Shown: in pieces, positions 51,718 to 59,674 of the stretch
Layout of the letters: the number at the start of each line of letters is the position of its first letter
Position numbering within the stretch: position 1 is the stretch's first letter
Assembly (NCBI GenBank): GCA_020446505.1
Contig: JAGREN010000010.1
Coordinates: 1-64,000 of the forward strand
Length of the DNA stretch: 64,000 nucleotides
Reading direction: 5' to 3'
From: Novosphingobium sp.
Lineage (GTDB): Bacteria > Pseudomonadota > Alphaproteobacteria > Sphingomonadales > Sphingomonadaceae
Notes under the pieces: generated by a model
What the model saw: only the letters and a program-made list of their open reading frames with translations
The model's database searches: none
Told to the model about the DNA's origin: nothing
Translations under genes and position numbers: made by a program

Positions 51718-52094
51718 TTCATGGTGAAGCTGGCGAAGGTCTTGGCGCTGCTCTTCTTTTCAATGAGCGACACCACGACCTTCGAACCGCTGCCCGGCCT
51801 GCCCGATGACACGAACTTGTTACCGGAAACAGCCTTGAGCGCGCTGCGCGTCTTCGCGCCGCCGGGCGCAGTCACGATCAACGTGCCGTCAAAATCCGCT
51901 GCGGGAATCGGCTCGTCCTCTTCGGTGACGTAGATTTCGAGCGCCTTGGGCTTGGTGACGAGTTCGACCATGATCTCGCCTGACATCTGAACCACGCCGC
52001 CGTGGCTGGGCCTCATGCTGCCATGGGCCAGTGCAAGACCAGGGACGAGGGTCAGAGCGCCTGCAGACAGCGCCAGTACTTTAAGGTGGTTCAT
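51714..52094 (-). CDS. Small periplasmic protein, probable metal-binding
   Basis: 126 residues. The signal peptide (MNHLKVLALSAGALTLVPGLALA) ends before HGSMRPSHGGVVQ, so the mature N-terminus is rich in His and Met. The rest is beta-rich (IMVELVTKPKALEIYVTEEDEPI; GSGSKVVVSLIEKK). No family name is recognised, although the arrangement resembles metal-chaperone-like proteins. Its stop overlaps the HupE-like start. Confidence 0.8.
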   Translation of the reverse strand: MNHLKVLALSAGALTLVPGLALAHGSMRPSHGGVVQMSGEIMVELVTKPKALEIYVTEEDEPIPAADFDGTLIVTAPGGAKTRSALKAVSGNKFVSSGRPGSGSKVVVSLIEKKSSAKTFASFTMK

Positions 52095-52130
52095 TCGATT
52101 GCTCCTTGGACTGTCTGTCGGCCAGTCGGA

Positions 52131-52886
52131 TTATTCAGGCTTGTGCGGCAGCACGAACGAGAGAGTCGCGCGGTGCTCGAAGTGATCGTAGACTGACGTA
52201 TCCTTCGGCTTTTCCAGATAGATTGCGGTCACGACGTTCAGTCCCTGATTGCGCACGGGAAAGGTGATCGTGCCATCCGCGCCGGTGACGAGCGGGAGCT
52301 GGTCGGGATCGTTGACGTAGTCGGTGATGATCTGGACGCCGGCAGTTGGCTTGCCGTCATAGTATGCCTTCAGGACGATCGGATTGCCCATCGACTGCGG
52401 CAGGACGCTCGTTGCGGGAACAAGCTGCAGCTTGTGACCGGGGATCATGGGAATGGCCCCCTTCGGCATCTCCTTGATATGCACAGCGTACTTGTAGTTG
52501 TGCTCGCTGATGACGGCATCGGGAAATTGCTTGCGGTTGGCAGAATGCCACTCACCATCAGGCATCTTCACCCAGTCGCCATAATCCATGACGGCCGCGA
52601 CAACCGAAACGGGCTCCTCGCTGTCGACCACCGGGATGACACCTGTTGCGCGAAGGCTGGTTTCGACGGGCTGCCAGTTTTCGTCGAATCCGGTCACCGA
52701 CGTGATCTTGTCCATGCGCCCGACCGCGTCGAGATCGTCCGCTCCAACGCCGTAGATCAGCGCCAGTTGGCGGGCGCGCTGGGCGAACCAGATCGAGTGG
52801 GCTTCGACCGGCAGGCTGACAGCCAGCAATGCAAATCCCGCGGCGAGAGCGGCGGTCACTTTAAGAGCGGGACTGGTCTGGGTCAT
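52131..52886 (-). CDS. DUF4198 periplasmic protein
   Basis: 251 residues from the ATG at 52884-52886. A signal peptide ending VEAHSIWFAQ gives a mature N-terminal His motif typical of DUF4198 proteins, which are linked to nickel and cobalt uptake. The C-terminal part (GNPIVLKAYYDGKPTAGVQI; GTITFPVRNQGLNVVTAIYLE) is an immunoglobulin-like domain. It is the first gene of the leftward metal locus. Confidence 0.87.
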   Translation of the reverse strand: MTQTSPALKVTAALAAGFALLAVSLPVEAHSIWFAQRARQLALIYGVGADDLDAVGRMDKITSVTGFDENWQPVETSLRATGVIPVVDSEEPVSVVAAVMDYGDWVKMPDGEWHSANRKQFPDAVISEHNYKYAVHIKEMPKGAIPMIPGHKLQLVPATSVLPQSMGNPIVLKAYYDGKPTAGVQIITDYVNDPDQLPLVTGADGTITFPVRNQGLNVVTAIYLEKPKDTSVYDHFEHRATLSFVLPHKPE

Positions 52887-53117
52887 GTCGGTCGCTTCCT
52901 GTGCAGATGATTGGTGACTTGAAGCCACGATCCTATGCCGCTCGGTAAGCGTATCGTTGCGAATTGCACCTTCCACCGGCAGTAATTGCCGTAGTCCGGT
53001 CTCAGAAAGCAGGAGATTTGCAGCGATGCCGCACTCTCCCGCAAATGCGATACAGATGCAGGCAAGTTCGTTGTAGCACGAGAACCAGCCGTTCAGACGG
53101 CAGAAGATGCCGCTGGC

Positions 53118-53750
53118 CTAGCTGCTTTTCAGCGATGCGAAGTGAGCCACAATCGCCCCTTCGCTGACCACGTCGGCATATTTTGCCTGCATGTCGAACA
53201 GGTTCGCCTCATGCGGGCCAACATGCCGGTCTCCGCAGGCTTCTCGCACTACGGTCGTAATGAAACCGTGTGACATCGAATCGATGCAGCTCGCGCGCAC
53301 GCAGCCGCTGGTCGTCAGGCCGGTGAGAATCACGTTGTCCACGCCCATACTTGTCAACGTGGAGGCGAGGGAGGTGCCGAAGAAGGCGCTGGGATACTGT
53401 TTCGAGATAACCAGCTCATCGTCGCAAGGCTCCAGACCCTTGGGCCAGGCTCCCATCGGATTTCCGCGCAGGAAGTTGTGCAGCGGGCTCGCCTTCTCGA
53501 AGAATCTCCCGCCGTCGATCGCCGACGGATGATAGACAACGTTGGTCAGGATTATCGGGATTCCAGCTTCGCGCGCCGCGGCACGGACACGAAGCGCTGA
53601 CGCTAGGACATCATCGACAGCGGCATAAAGTTCGCAGGCCGGATCGAAATAGGCCTGGACGAAATCTACGAGCAGCAGCGCCGGCCTCTTGCCGAAACCA
53701 GCGCTGCCGCCATAGGCGCGGGCGTAGTTCTGATCGACGTCTTCAGTCAC
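53118..53750 (-). CDS. Isochorismatase-family cysteine hydrolase
   Basis: 210 residues. The catalytic Asp is in ALLLVDFVQAYFDP, the Lys region in ISKQYPSAFFGTSLASTL, and the nucleophile Cys in VILTGLTTSGCVRASCIDSM. This is the N-carbamoylsarcosine amidase, nicotinamidase and maleamate amidase family. It is the last gene of the leftward operon headed by the racemase-fold gene and lies near HyuAB, so an N-carbamoyl or amide substrate is likely. The precise substrate is unknown. Confidence 0.9.
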   Translation of the reverse strand: MTEDVDQNYARAYGGSAGFGKRPALLLVDFVQAYFDPACELYAAVDDVLASALRVRAAAREAGIPIILTNVVYHPSAIDGGRFFEKASPLHNFLRGNPMGAWPKGLEPCDDELVISKQYPSAFFGTSLASTLTSMGVDNVILTGLTTSGCVRASCIDSMSHGFITTVVREACGDRHVGPHEANLFDMQAKYADVVSEGAIVAHFASLKSS

Positions 53751-53773
53751 GCCCAGATGCTAACGCCTAAAGG

Positions 53774-56281
53774 TCAGAACTTGTAGCCGAGTTCGACGCC
53801 GACCAGTCGACGACCGCCCGGCGAGATGAACGATCCGCCGAATTCGATCGCCGGGATGACTTCGGACAGGTACTTCTTGTCGAGCGCGTTCTCGGCAAAG
53901 ATGAAGGCGCTGAACGGCCCGGCCTCAATGCCGCCGCGAATGTCCAGCACACCGAAGGCATCGCGCTTCGCCACGTCGTAACGCGCATTGCCAACGAAAG
54001 CGGGCAATTCCAGCGCCGAAATCGGCAGCAGGCCGGAGAACAGCGTGGGGCGTTCCTGGTTCTGCACCGAGTGGAACCAGGTCGGGCCGGTCACGCGATA
54101 GTCGGCGCGCACGATGAGGTCGACGGTATCGCTCATTGGCGTGTCGATCTCGGTGCCGAAGTTGATCGTGTAGTCGGCGGTATAGGGCGACTTGTTGCCG
54201 ACCGTGTAGGGACGCGACGTGTTCTTCTTGATCTTGCTGTCCGTCAGGTTGACGGCGCCGAAGAATTTCCAGCCGTCAATCAGCTTGAATGTGGCATTCG
54301 CTTCGACGCCCTTCACATCGACCTTGTCGATGTTCGACACGACGCGAAGCAGGCCGAAGCTGCCGACGAAGAACTCGAAGAACTGCATGTTGTCGATCTT
54401 GGTGTAGTAGCCGGCAAGATCGAAGGTCAGCCTGCCGTCAAGGGCCTGGCCCTTCACGCCAACTTCGAAAGCACTCGATTTTTCCTTGTCGTACTGATCC
54501 TCGATGGTCACGTCAGCGCCGATGAACTGGTTGAAGTTCTGGTCGATGATGGCTGCGGAGCCCTGGTTGTTGAAACCGCCGGATTTGAAGCCGATGCCCC
54601 AGTTGGCATAGACGTTCAGATCAGGCGTCGGCTCCCAGCTCAGCGTCAGCTTTGGCTGGAGTTGCTTGAAGGTCGCTTTTTTGGCGGTGATCGGGCCGAA
54701 TGCCTGACCCGGATTGATGGGGCCGCCAGTGAAGGGATCGAGCGCGTCGGGTACGAGCGAGTTCGTCTTGCGCTTTTCGATGTCGTAGCGAAGCGCGAGG
54801 CCCGCAGTCACATTGCCCATTTCGTACTCGGCCGAGCCGAACGCCGCGTAGACGTTGGTATCGAAGTTGTCGGCGAGCAACAGCGAGGTCGGGTTGTCGG
54901 TCGAGGGGCCGTTGTAGAGCTGGCGGATCACGCCATTGCCGTTTTCACCCGCCAGGCTGACGCCGACCTTGCGGTCGATCCTGAGGAAGTAGGCTCCGAG
55001 CTGCCAGTTCAGCGGACCGCCGTCGTTGGAGGCAAGACGGACTTCTGCACTAACATCCTTCTGGTTGCGGATCTGGTATTGCGTGCCATCGCAGGTCGCC
55101 GGACCATAGGGTCCGAAGGTAGAGCCATTTGCCGGCGCAAAAATGAACGGCACGGGGATTTCACCGACGAAGCCGGGCTGGTTGATCGGATATCCGGTCA
55201 GTGCCGCTGTGGAAGCAAAACACGAATTGACGATGCCTGCCGCCGCCGGATCAGCCGCGGCGATATAGCGCGCAAAGTCAGCCGATGTGCCGTCCGCCAC
55301 CAGCGATTGCTTGACGTCGGAATAGAGCGCCCATGCCGTCAGTACCGCGCCACCCAGATCGTGTTCGATCTTTGCCGACACGTCGAACGAGTCCTGGTCG
55401 TTGGTCGGACGGATGTTGCTGTAGTAATTGAACGGATGCTTGTTCACGTCCTCGTAGAATGCAGGGTTAACAGCCGCGAAATTGGGCAGGTGAAAGGCAG
55501 CATTGAAGTTGATCGAAGCGCCGCGCAGTTTCGAATAGCGCGCCTTCAGGTCCAGCTCCGTCGCATCGCCAAGCTTGGCGACGATCCGGCCATCGACGGT
55601 CCACACTTCCTGATCGTCGACGACTTTGCGATTGTCGAGCAGGGTATTGCGATAGAAGCCGTCGGTGGTGCGGTAATAGCCCGATAGCACGAAACCGATG
55701 CCATCGCTGAGCGGCCCGGCAATATGGGCTGTCGCCTCTGCCGTCTTCTCGTTGGCATAGGACACCTTCACGGCGCCTTCGAGCGTGTCACCCGGCTTCA
55801 GGGTCTGCAGGACAATTGCGCCGGCGGCAGCATTGCGACCATAGAGCGCGCCCTGCGGCCCCTTCAGCATTTCGACCTGCCGGAGCGTGCCCTGCGACTG
55901 GTTGAGCTGGGCCGTGTTGGTCTTGAGGATGCCGTCGACGACCAATGCGACCGAGCTCTCGGCGTCGCGCGCACCGTTGATGCCGCGAATGTTGATCTGG
56001 GTATCGCCAGCCTCGGCTGTGCCCGTCACGATGGTGACGCCGGGGGTCAGCGCAACGAAGTCCTCTGCGCTCTCGGCGCCGGTCTTGGACAGCGCGTCAG
56101 CGGTAATGACAGCGACGGAAGCCGGGACGTCCTGCAACCGTTCCGACTGGCGACGCGCGGTGACGATGATCGCATCGCCGTCGGAAAGCTCGGCCTCGGC
56201 GGCGCTTTGGGCCATGGCAGGCATGGCGGTTGCGGCAATGGCAATGCCGGAAGCAGCGGTAAGAAAGCGAAAGTTCAGCAT
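53774..56281 (-). CDS. TonB-dependent receptor
   Basis: 835 residues from the ATG at 56279-56281. Signal peptide MLNFRFLTAASGIAIAATAM, TonB box-like DAIIVTA (36-42), plug (VEMLKGPQGALYGRNAAAGAIVL) and barrel ending RRLVGVELGYKF with a terminal Phe. The LYGRNAAAGAI version is the common sphingomonad nutrient-receptor type rather than a siderophore receptor. Within an operon of catabolic genes it probably imports the substrate of the pathway. Confidence 0.92.
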   Translation of the reverse strand: MLNFRFLTAASGIAIAATAMPAMAQSAAEAELSDGDAIIVTARRQSERLQDVPASVAVITADALSKTGAESAEDFVALTPGVTIVTGTAEAGDTQINIRGINGARDAESSVALVVDGILKTNTAQLNQSQGTLRQVEMLKGPQGALYGRNAAAGAIVLQTLKPGDTLEGAVKVSYANEKTAEATAHIAGPLSDGIGFVLSGYYRTTDGFYRNTLLDNRKVVDDQEVWTVDGRIVAKLGDATELDLKARYSKLRGASINFNAAFHLPNFAAVNPAFYEDVNKHPFNYYSNIRPTNDQDSFDVSAKIEHDLGGAVLTAWALYSDVKQSLVADGTSADFARYIAAADPAAAGIVNSCFASTAALTGYPINQPGFVGEIPVPFIFAPANGSTFGPYGPATCDGTQYQIRNQKDVSAEVRLASNDGGPLNWQLGAYFLRIDRKVGVSLAGENGNGVIRQLYNGPSTDNPTSLLLADNFDTNVYAAFGSAEYEMGNVTAGLALRYDIEKRKTNSLVPDALDPFTGGPINPGQAFGPITAKKATFKQLQPKLTLSWEPTPDLNVYANWGIGFKSGGFNNQGSAAIIDQNFNQFIGADVTIEDQYDKEKSSAFEVGVKGQALDGRLTFDLAGYYTKIDNMQFFEFFVGSFGLLRVVSNIDKVDVKGVEANATFKLIDGWKFFGAVNLTDSKIKKNTSRPYTVGNKSPYTADYTINFGTEIDTPMSDTVDLIVRADYRVTGPTWFHSVQNQERPTLFSGLLPISALELPAFVGNARYDVAKRDAFGVLDIRGGIEAGPFSAFIFAENALDKKYLSEVIPAIEFGGSFISPGGRRLVGVELGYKF

Positions 56282-56386
56282 GTCGTTTGTCCCTGTTTTC
56301 GGCCTCAGCATTGCCGCGGCCATTTATTGCTGCGGGGCTTTCACGCCCTCTTACTTGAACTCGTTCCCCCAAAACCCGCAGCGCCC

Positions 56387-56785
56387 TCAAACCAGCGGGT
56401 TGGCGCCGCTCATGTAGACGTAGACTTCCTGGAACCTGCCCTCGCGCACGCGCCAGAAGTTCGTATTGAAAAGCTGGTTCACGGTGCCGTCCTGCGCAGT
56501 CAGCACGGCCTCGAAACTCGCGGTGATGCGCCCGTTCTTCTCGTCAACCGTACAGACGAAATCCTTGTGAACGATGTTCGTCCACTCGCTCATGAAGTCG
56601 GTGAACATGCGTTTGAGCTGCCCCTTGCCCGAATGACGCGTGAAATCGGTCTGCACGCAGAACAGGGCCTCGTCGTGGAAGCAGTCGAGCACGGCGTCGA
56701 GGTTCTTGGCGTCGACATTGGCGAAGTACTTGTGGACGGCGAGGTCGATCAGTTCTTCGCGCGAGAGCGTCGGTTCGTACTGCAT
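56387..56785 (-). CDS. SnoaL-like/NTF2-fold protein
   Basis: 132 residues (LSREELIDLAVHKYFANVDAKNLDAVLDCFHDEALF), typical NTF2-like N-terminus. It ends VREGRFQEVYVYMSGANPLV, clearly similar to the end of its upstream neighbour (VYVYMSGENLL), so the two arose by tandem duplication. Its ATG overlaps the neighbour's stop. It may be an isomerase, cyclase, dehydratase or binding protein for the imported compound. Confidence 0.85.
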   Translation of the reverse strand: MQYEPTLSREELIDLAVHKYFANVDAKNLDAVLDCFHDEALFCVQTDFTRHSGKGQLKRMFTDFMSEWTNIVHKDFVCTVDEKNGRITASFEAVLTAQDGTVNQLFNTNFWRVREGRFQEVYVYMSGANPLV

Positions 56786-57219
56786 CAGGCGTCTCCTTCC
56801 TTCAGCAGGTTCTCGCCGCTCATGTAGACGTAGACGCGGTGGAACAGGTCGTCCTTGAGGTAAAAGCGGTTGCAGTTCTCGTAGCGCAGTTCCTCGTCGG
56901 TTCCCTCGGGAGTTATGAGCACGGTGAACTGCGAACAGATCGCGTTGGTCTGCGGGTCGGCGGTGTGGACGAAATTGCCGTGCCAGATTTGCGAAAAGTC
57001 GGCGAACAGCTTCCTGAACATGGAGCGGATCGCGTCCTTGCCGGTATGCACTGTGTCCGAAGTGACCTCGTGCAGCACCGCGTCATCGGTAAAGCAGGCC
57101 AGCACCTGCTCCATGTTCTTGATGTCGACGCCGTCGAAATACCGCTTGGTGACGATGTCGACATAATAGGGGTAGGGCAGCGGCGCCTGGCCCGGTCCGC
57201 CTTCGCTCCATTCGCTCAT
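56785..57219 (-). CDS. SnoaL-like/NTF2-fold protein, tandem paralogue
   Basis: 144 residues. After a Gly/Pro-rich start it reads YYVDIVTKRYFDGVDIKNMEQVLACFTDDAVLHEV, parallel to the downstream paralogue, and ends FHRVYVYMSGENLLKEGDA. Each gene overlaps the next by one base (57219, 56785), so racemase, this gene and its paralogue are made together. The two may form a heterodimer. Confidence 0.85.
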   Translation of the reverse strand: MSEWSEGGPGQAPLPYPYYVDIVTKRYFDGVDIKNMEQVLACFTDDAVLHEVTSDTVHTGKDAIRSMFRKLFADFSQIWHGNFVHTADPQTNAICSQFTVLITPEGTDEELRYENCNRFYLKDDLFHRVYVYMSGENLLKEGDA

Positions 57220-57974
57220 CAGTACCAGCCTTTCCGGATATCAGCGTGTTTGGGCACTTCGGGAGATGGAAACGCCTTCTTGCTGTGCGCGAGACCCAGT
57301 TCGATCTGCAGCTCGAGCATCTTGTATGCGATCTGGCCCGGGTTCAGCACCGGGATCGGCATGTTGCTGGCGAGGAATTCCGCAGACTGGTGCATGGTGG
57401 TCGAACCAAGAACGATGACGTCGGCGCCGTCTTCTTCCATCGCTGCCGTCGCTTCTTCCTTCAGCTTTTCGAAGATGATTTCTTCCTTGCCCGCGAGCAG
57501 CTCGGTTACGTCCGGGCGCGTGTCTATCGAGCGAAGCGATGCGACGCGGTCCCACCAGCCGTATTCGGTCAGAGTCTTCTCGTAGAGCGGAAACCATTCG
57601 TTCCACATCGTGAGAACGGTGAAGCGCTTGCCGAGCATCATGGCCATGGCAAAGGCAGCTTCTCCGGGGCCGACAACCGGGATCGAAAGAGCAGAGCGCA
57701 ACGGGCGCAGACCGCTGTCGCTGACAGTGTCGATCAGGACGCCGGAATAGCCCTCTTCTTCGGCAGTTACTCCTGCTTGAAAGACCGTCCAGTCCATGAG
57801 CATCGTGTCGTGGTACGAATCGCCAAGAGCCGCACCGAAACGGACGGCCGAGAATTCGGGACTGAAGCCAGGGCGGACGAATTCGGGAGGAAGCTGTTCG
57901 GCGCGATTGGCAACACCCGCTTCGTCCATCGGGATAGGGACGATGACCTTGATGCGGGACGGGCCTTGCGTCAC
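57219..57974 (-). CDS. Asp/Glu/hydantoin racemase-fold protein without cysteines
   Basis: 251 residues from a GTG preceded by GGGGAG. The fold is recognisable from IDTVSDSGLRPLRSALSIPVVGPGEA and ADVIVLGSTTMHQ, which align with the two active-site segments of hydantoin racemases (normally CxSD..G and LGCxGM). The two catalytic Cys positions are Thr83 and Ser191, and no cysteine occurs anywhere in the protein. A normal two-base Cys racemase mechanism is therefore impossible. It may be an isomerase, decarboxylase or lyase of another type. It is divergent from the GntR gene and first of its operon. Confidence 0.85.
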   Translation of the reverse strand: MTQGPSRIKVIVPIPMDEAGVANRAEQLPPEFVRPGFSPEFSAVRFGAALGDSYHDTMLMDWTVFQAGVTAEEEGYSGVLIDTVSDSGLRPLRSALSIPVVGPGEAAFAMAMMLGKRFTVLTMWNEWFPLYEKTLTEYGWWDRVASLRSIDTRPDVTELLAGKEEIIFEKLKEEATAAMEEDGADVIVLGSTTMHQSAEFLASNMPIPVLNPGQIAYKMLELQIELGLAHSKKAFPSPEVPKHADIRKGWY

Positions 57975-58020
57975 TCGATGCTCCCCAGTGTCCGTGACAG
58001 GTTGCGCTGGCGAAGATGTA

Positions 58021-58030
58021 TTGTATACAA
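58021..58030. promoter_or_regulatory. GntR-type operator in the divergent promoter
   Basis: TTGTATACAA is a perfect ten-base palindrome midway between the racemase-fold and gntR starts. FadR/VanR-type GntR proteins bind short palindromes of this form. A related site lies at 58747-58756. Repression of both operons by the adjacent GntR protein is inferred. Confidence 0.65.
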
Positions 58031-58069
58031 AACGGGGAAGTCAACCCGTAAACGAGAGCAGGCGGGCAG

Positions 58070-58738
58070 ATGGCCAAGGCATCAGACAGGGCTTACGAGA
58101 CCATTCGAGCGATGATCCTTTCGGGTGAACTGGAGTCCGGGGATCAGCTTGGTGAGGAGGCGCTGGCCGAGCGTTGCGGGGTCTCTCGCACTCCGATCCG
58201 TGAAGCCTTGCGACGGCTGGAGTCCGAACTGCTGGTTCGCCGTACGGATTCGCAGCGCAGTTTCGTGGCGGACTGGTCGCTCGACGATGTTGCCGATGCA
58301 TTCGAATTGCGCGCGATGCTCGAAGGGTATGCTGCCAGACGTGCTGCCGAGCGGATGACCCCTGAGGCGCTGGAGCGGCTGCGCTCCATCAACGCGCGGG
58401 TGCGTGTGGCGGTTCGCGCAACAAAGCCGGATGTTGACGGATTTCTCGATGGAAACCGCGATTTCCACGCCCTGATCCTGGACACCGCTTCTTCCAGGCG
58501 TTTGTCTGGATTGCTCGGGGCGCTCATCGAGCAGCCGGTGGTCTGGCGAACGGCGCAGCACTACGGGCGCGAGGCGTTCCAGAGGTCGCACAGCGAACAC
58601 GAGGACTTGCTGGCAGCATTCGCAAGACGTGACGGCGACTGGGCCGAGTCGGTCATGCGCGGGCATATCCGCCGGGCTTTCCACGCTTATTCCGATGCCC
58701 ACCGCGGGCTTGCATCGCTTGACCTTGGTGCGGCATGA
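58070..58738 (+). CDS. GntR family (FadR/FCD subfamily) transcriptional regulator
   Basis: 222 residues. The winged helix-turn-helix (YETIRAMILSGELESGDQLGEEALAERCGVSRTPIREALRRLESE) is textbook GntR. The C-terminal alpha-helical FCD domain keeps metal- or ligand-site residues (DVADAFELRAMLEGYAARRAAE; NRDFHALILDTA; HSEHEDLLAAF). It is the first gene of the rightward operon, its stop overlapping the lyase ATG (ATGA), so it is autoregulated with the catabolic genes. Confidence 0.93.
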   Translation: MAKASDRAYETIRAMILSGELESGDQLGEEALAERCGVSRTPIREALRRLESELLVRRTDSQRSFVADWSLDDVADAFELRAMLEGYAARRAAERMTPEALERLRSINARVRVAVRATKPDVDGFLDGNRDFHALILDTASSRRLSGLLGALIEQPVVWRTAQHYGREAFQRSHSEHEDLLAAFARRDGDWAESVMRGHIRRAFHAYSDAHRGLASLDLGAA

Positions 58739-59670
58739 GTGAAAAAATGTATACAGATTCAATCGAGATGGTCGAAGTCAGCCCACGCGATGGGCTGCAG
58801 AACGAGAAGGCGCTGATCCCGACTGCCGACAAGATCGCGCTGATAGAGCGGGCCATCGAAGCCGGGTCTCGCCGCATCGAGGTTACCAGCTTCGTCAATC
58901 CTCGCGCGGTGCCGCAGATGGCCGACGCAGAAGACGTGTGCGCGAGCCTGCCGGTGCGCGACGACGTGACCTATATCGGGCTGGTCATGAACCAGCGAGG
59001 CGCGGATCGCGCGATAGCGACAGGCCGGATCGACGAACTTGGTACGGTGACGGTAGCGACCGATCGCTTCGCCATGGCCAATCAGGGCCAGACCAGCGAC
59101 GAGTCGGTCGAGATCGCGAAGTCGATTATCGAGTCTGCCAGGCAGTCGCGTGTGTCCGCGCAAGTGACCATCGCGGCGAGTTTCGGCTGCCCGTTTGAAG
59201 GCGAAGTGCCGGAGGAGCGGGTCGTCGCAATGGCGCTGGCTCTCGCCGAAGCCTCGCCCAGGGAGATCGGGCTCGCCGATACAATCGGTGTAGGAAACCC
59301 GGCACACGTCGAACGGCTGGTGACCAAAGTGCGAGAGGCGGTCGGGGCGATCCCGGTCCGCGTGCATTTTCACAACACGCGCGGCACGGGGCTTGCCAAT
59401 GTGTGGGCCGCGATAGGCGCGGGGGCGACTGTCATCGACTCGTCAATCGGTGGCCTTGGCGGCTGTCCCTTCGCGCCGGGCGCGGCGGGCAATATCGCGA
59501 CGGAAGATGTCGTGTACATGCTTGAACGCGCCGGAATTTCGACTGGACTGGAACTGGATTCGCTCATCGCCACGAATGGCTGGCTGAGCAAGATCATGGC
59601 CAAGCCGTTACCGGCGATGGTCGGCAAGTCAGGCGGGTTTCCGGCAACTCGCGAAATGGAAGGAAATTGA
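58735..59670 (+). CDS. Hydroxymethylglutaryl-CoA lyase family protein
   Basis: 311-residue TIM-barrel lyase. SPRDGLQNE holds the metal-binding Asp and catalytic Arg, VRVHFHNTRGTGLANV the metal-binding His residues, and GLGGCPFAPGAAGN the catalytic loop Cys. The reaction is the retro-Claisen cleavage of a 3-hydroxy-3-methylacyl-CoA such as HMG-CoA or citramalyl-type CoA. A second in-frame ATG is at 58746. It is coupled to gntR and followed by HyuA after 4 bp, so it probably cleaves a CoA ester produced by the CoA-transferase at the end of the operon. Confidence 0.92.
   Translation: MSEKMYTDSIEMVEVSPRDGLQNEKALIPTADKIALIERAIEAGSRRIEVTSFVNPRAVPQMADAEDVCASLPVRDDVTYIGLVMNQRGADRAIATGRIDELGTVTVATDRFAMANQGQTSDESVEIAKSIIESARQSRVSAQVTIAASFGCPFEGEVPEERVVAMALALAEASPREIGLADTIGVGNPAHVERLVTKVREAVGAIPVRVHFHNTRGTGLANVWAAIGAGATVIDSSIGGLGGCPFAPGAAGNIATEDVVYMLERAGISTGLELDSLIATNGWLSKIMAKPLPAMVGKSGGFPATREMEGN
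58747..58756. promoter_or_regulatory. Second GntR-type site at the lyase gene start
   Basis: ATGTATACAG shares the eight-base palindrome TGTATACA with the operator at 58021-58030. It lies in codons 5-8 of the lyase gene, 717 bases downstream. It could be a second operator supporting DNA looping or internal roadblock control. A chance occurrence is possible. Confidence 0.4.
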
Positions 59671-59674
59671 ATCG

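Noticed and set aside
54071..55687. Rightward open frame of 538 codons
   Set aside because: Antisense shadow of the second TonB receptor.
53118..57974. Nicotinate pathway NicE/NicF (maleate isomerase and maleamate amidase)
   Set aside because: Maleate isomerase needs active-site cysteines, which the racemase-fold protein lacks, and no other nic genes are seen.
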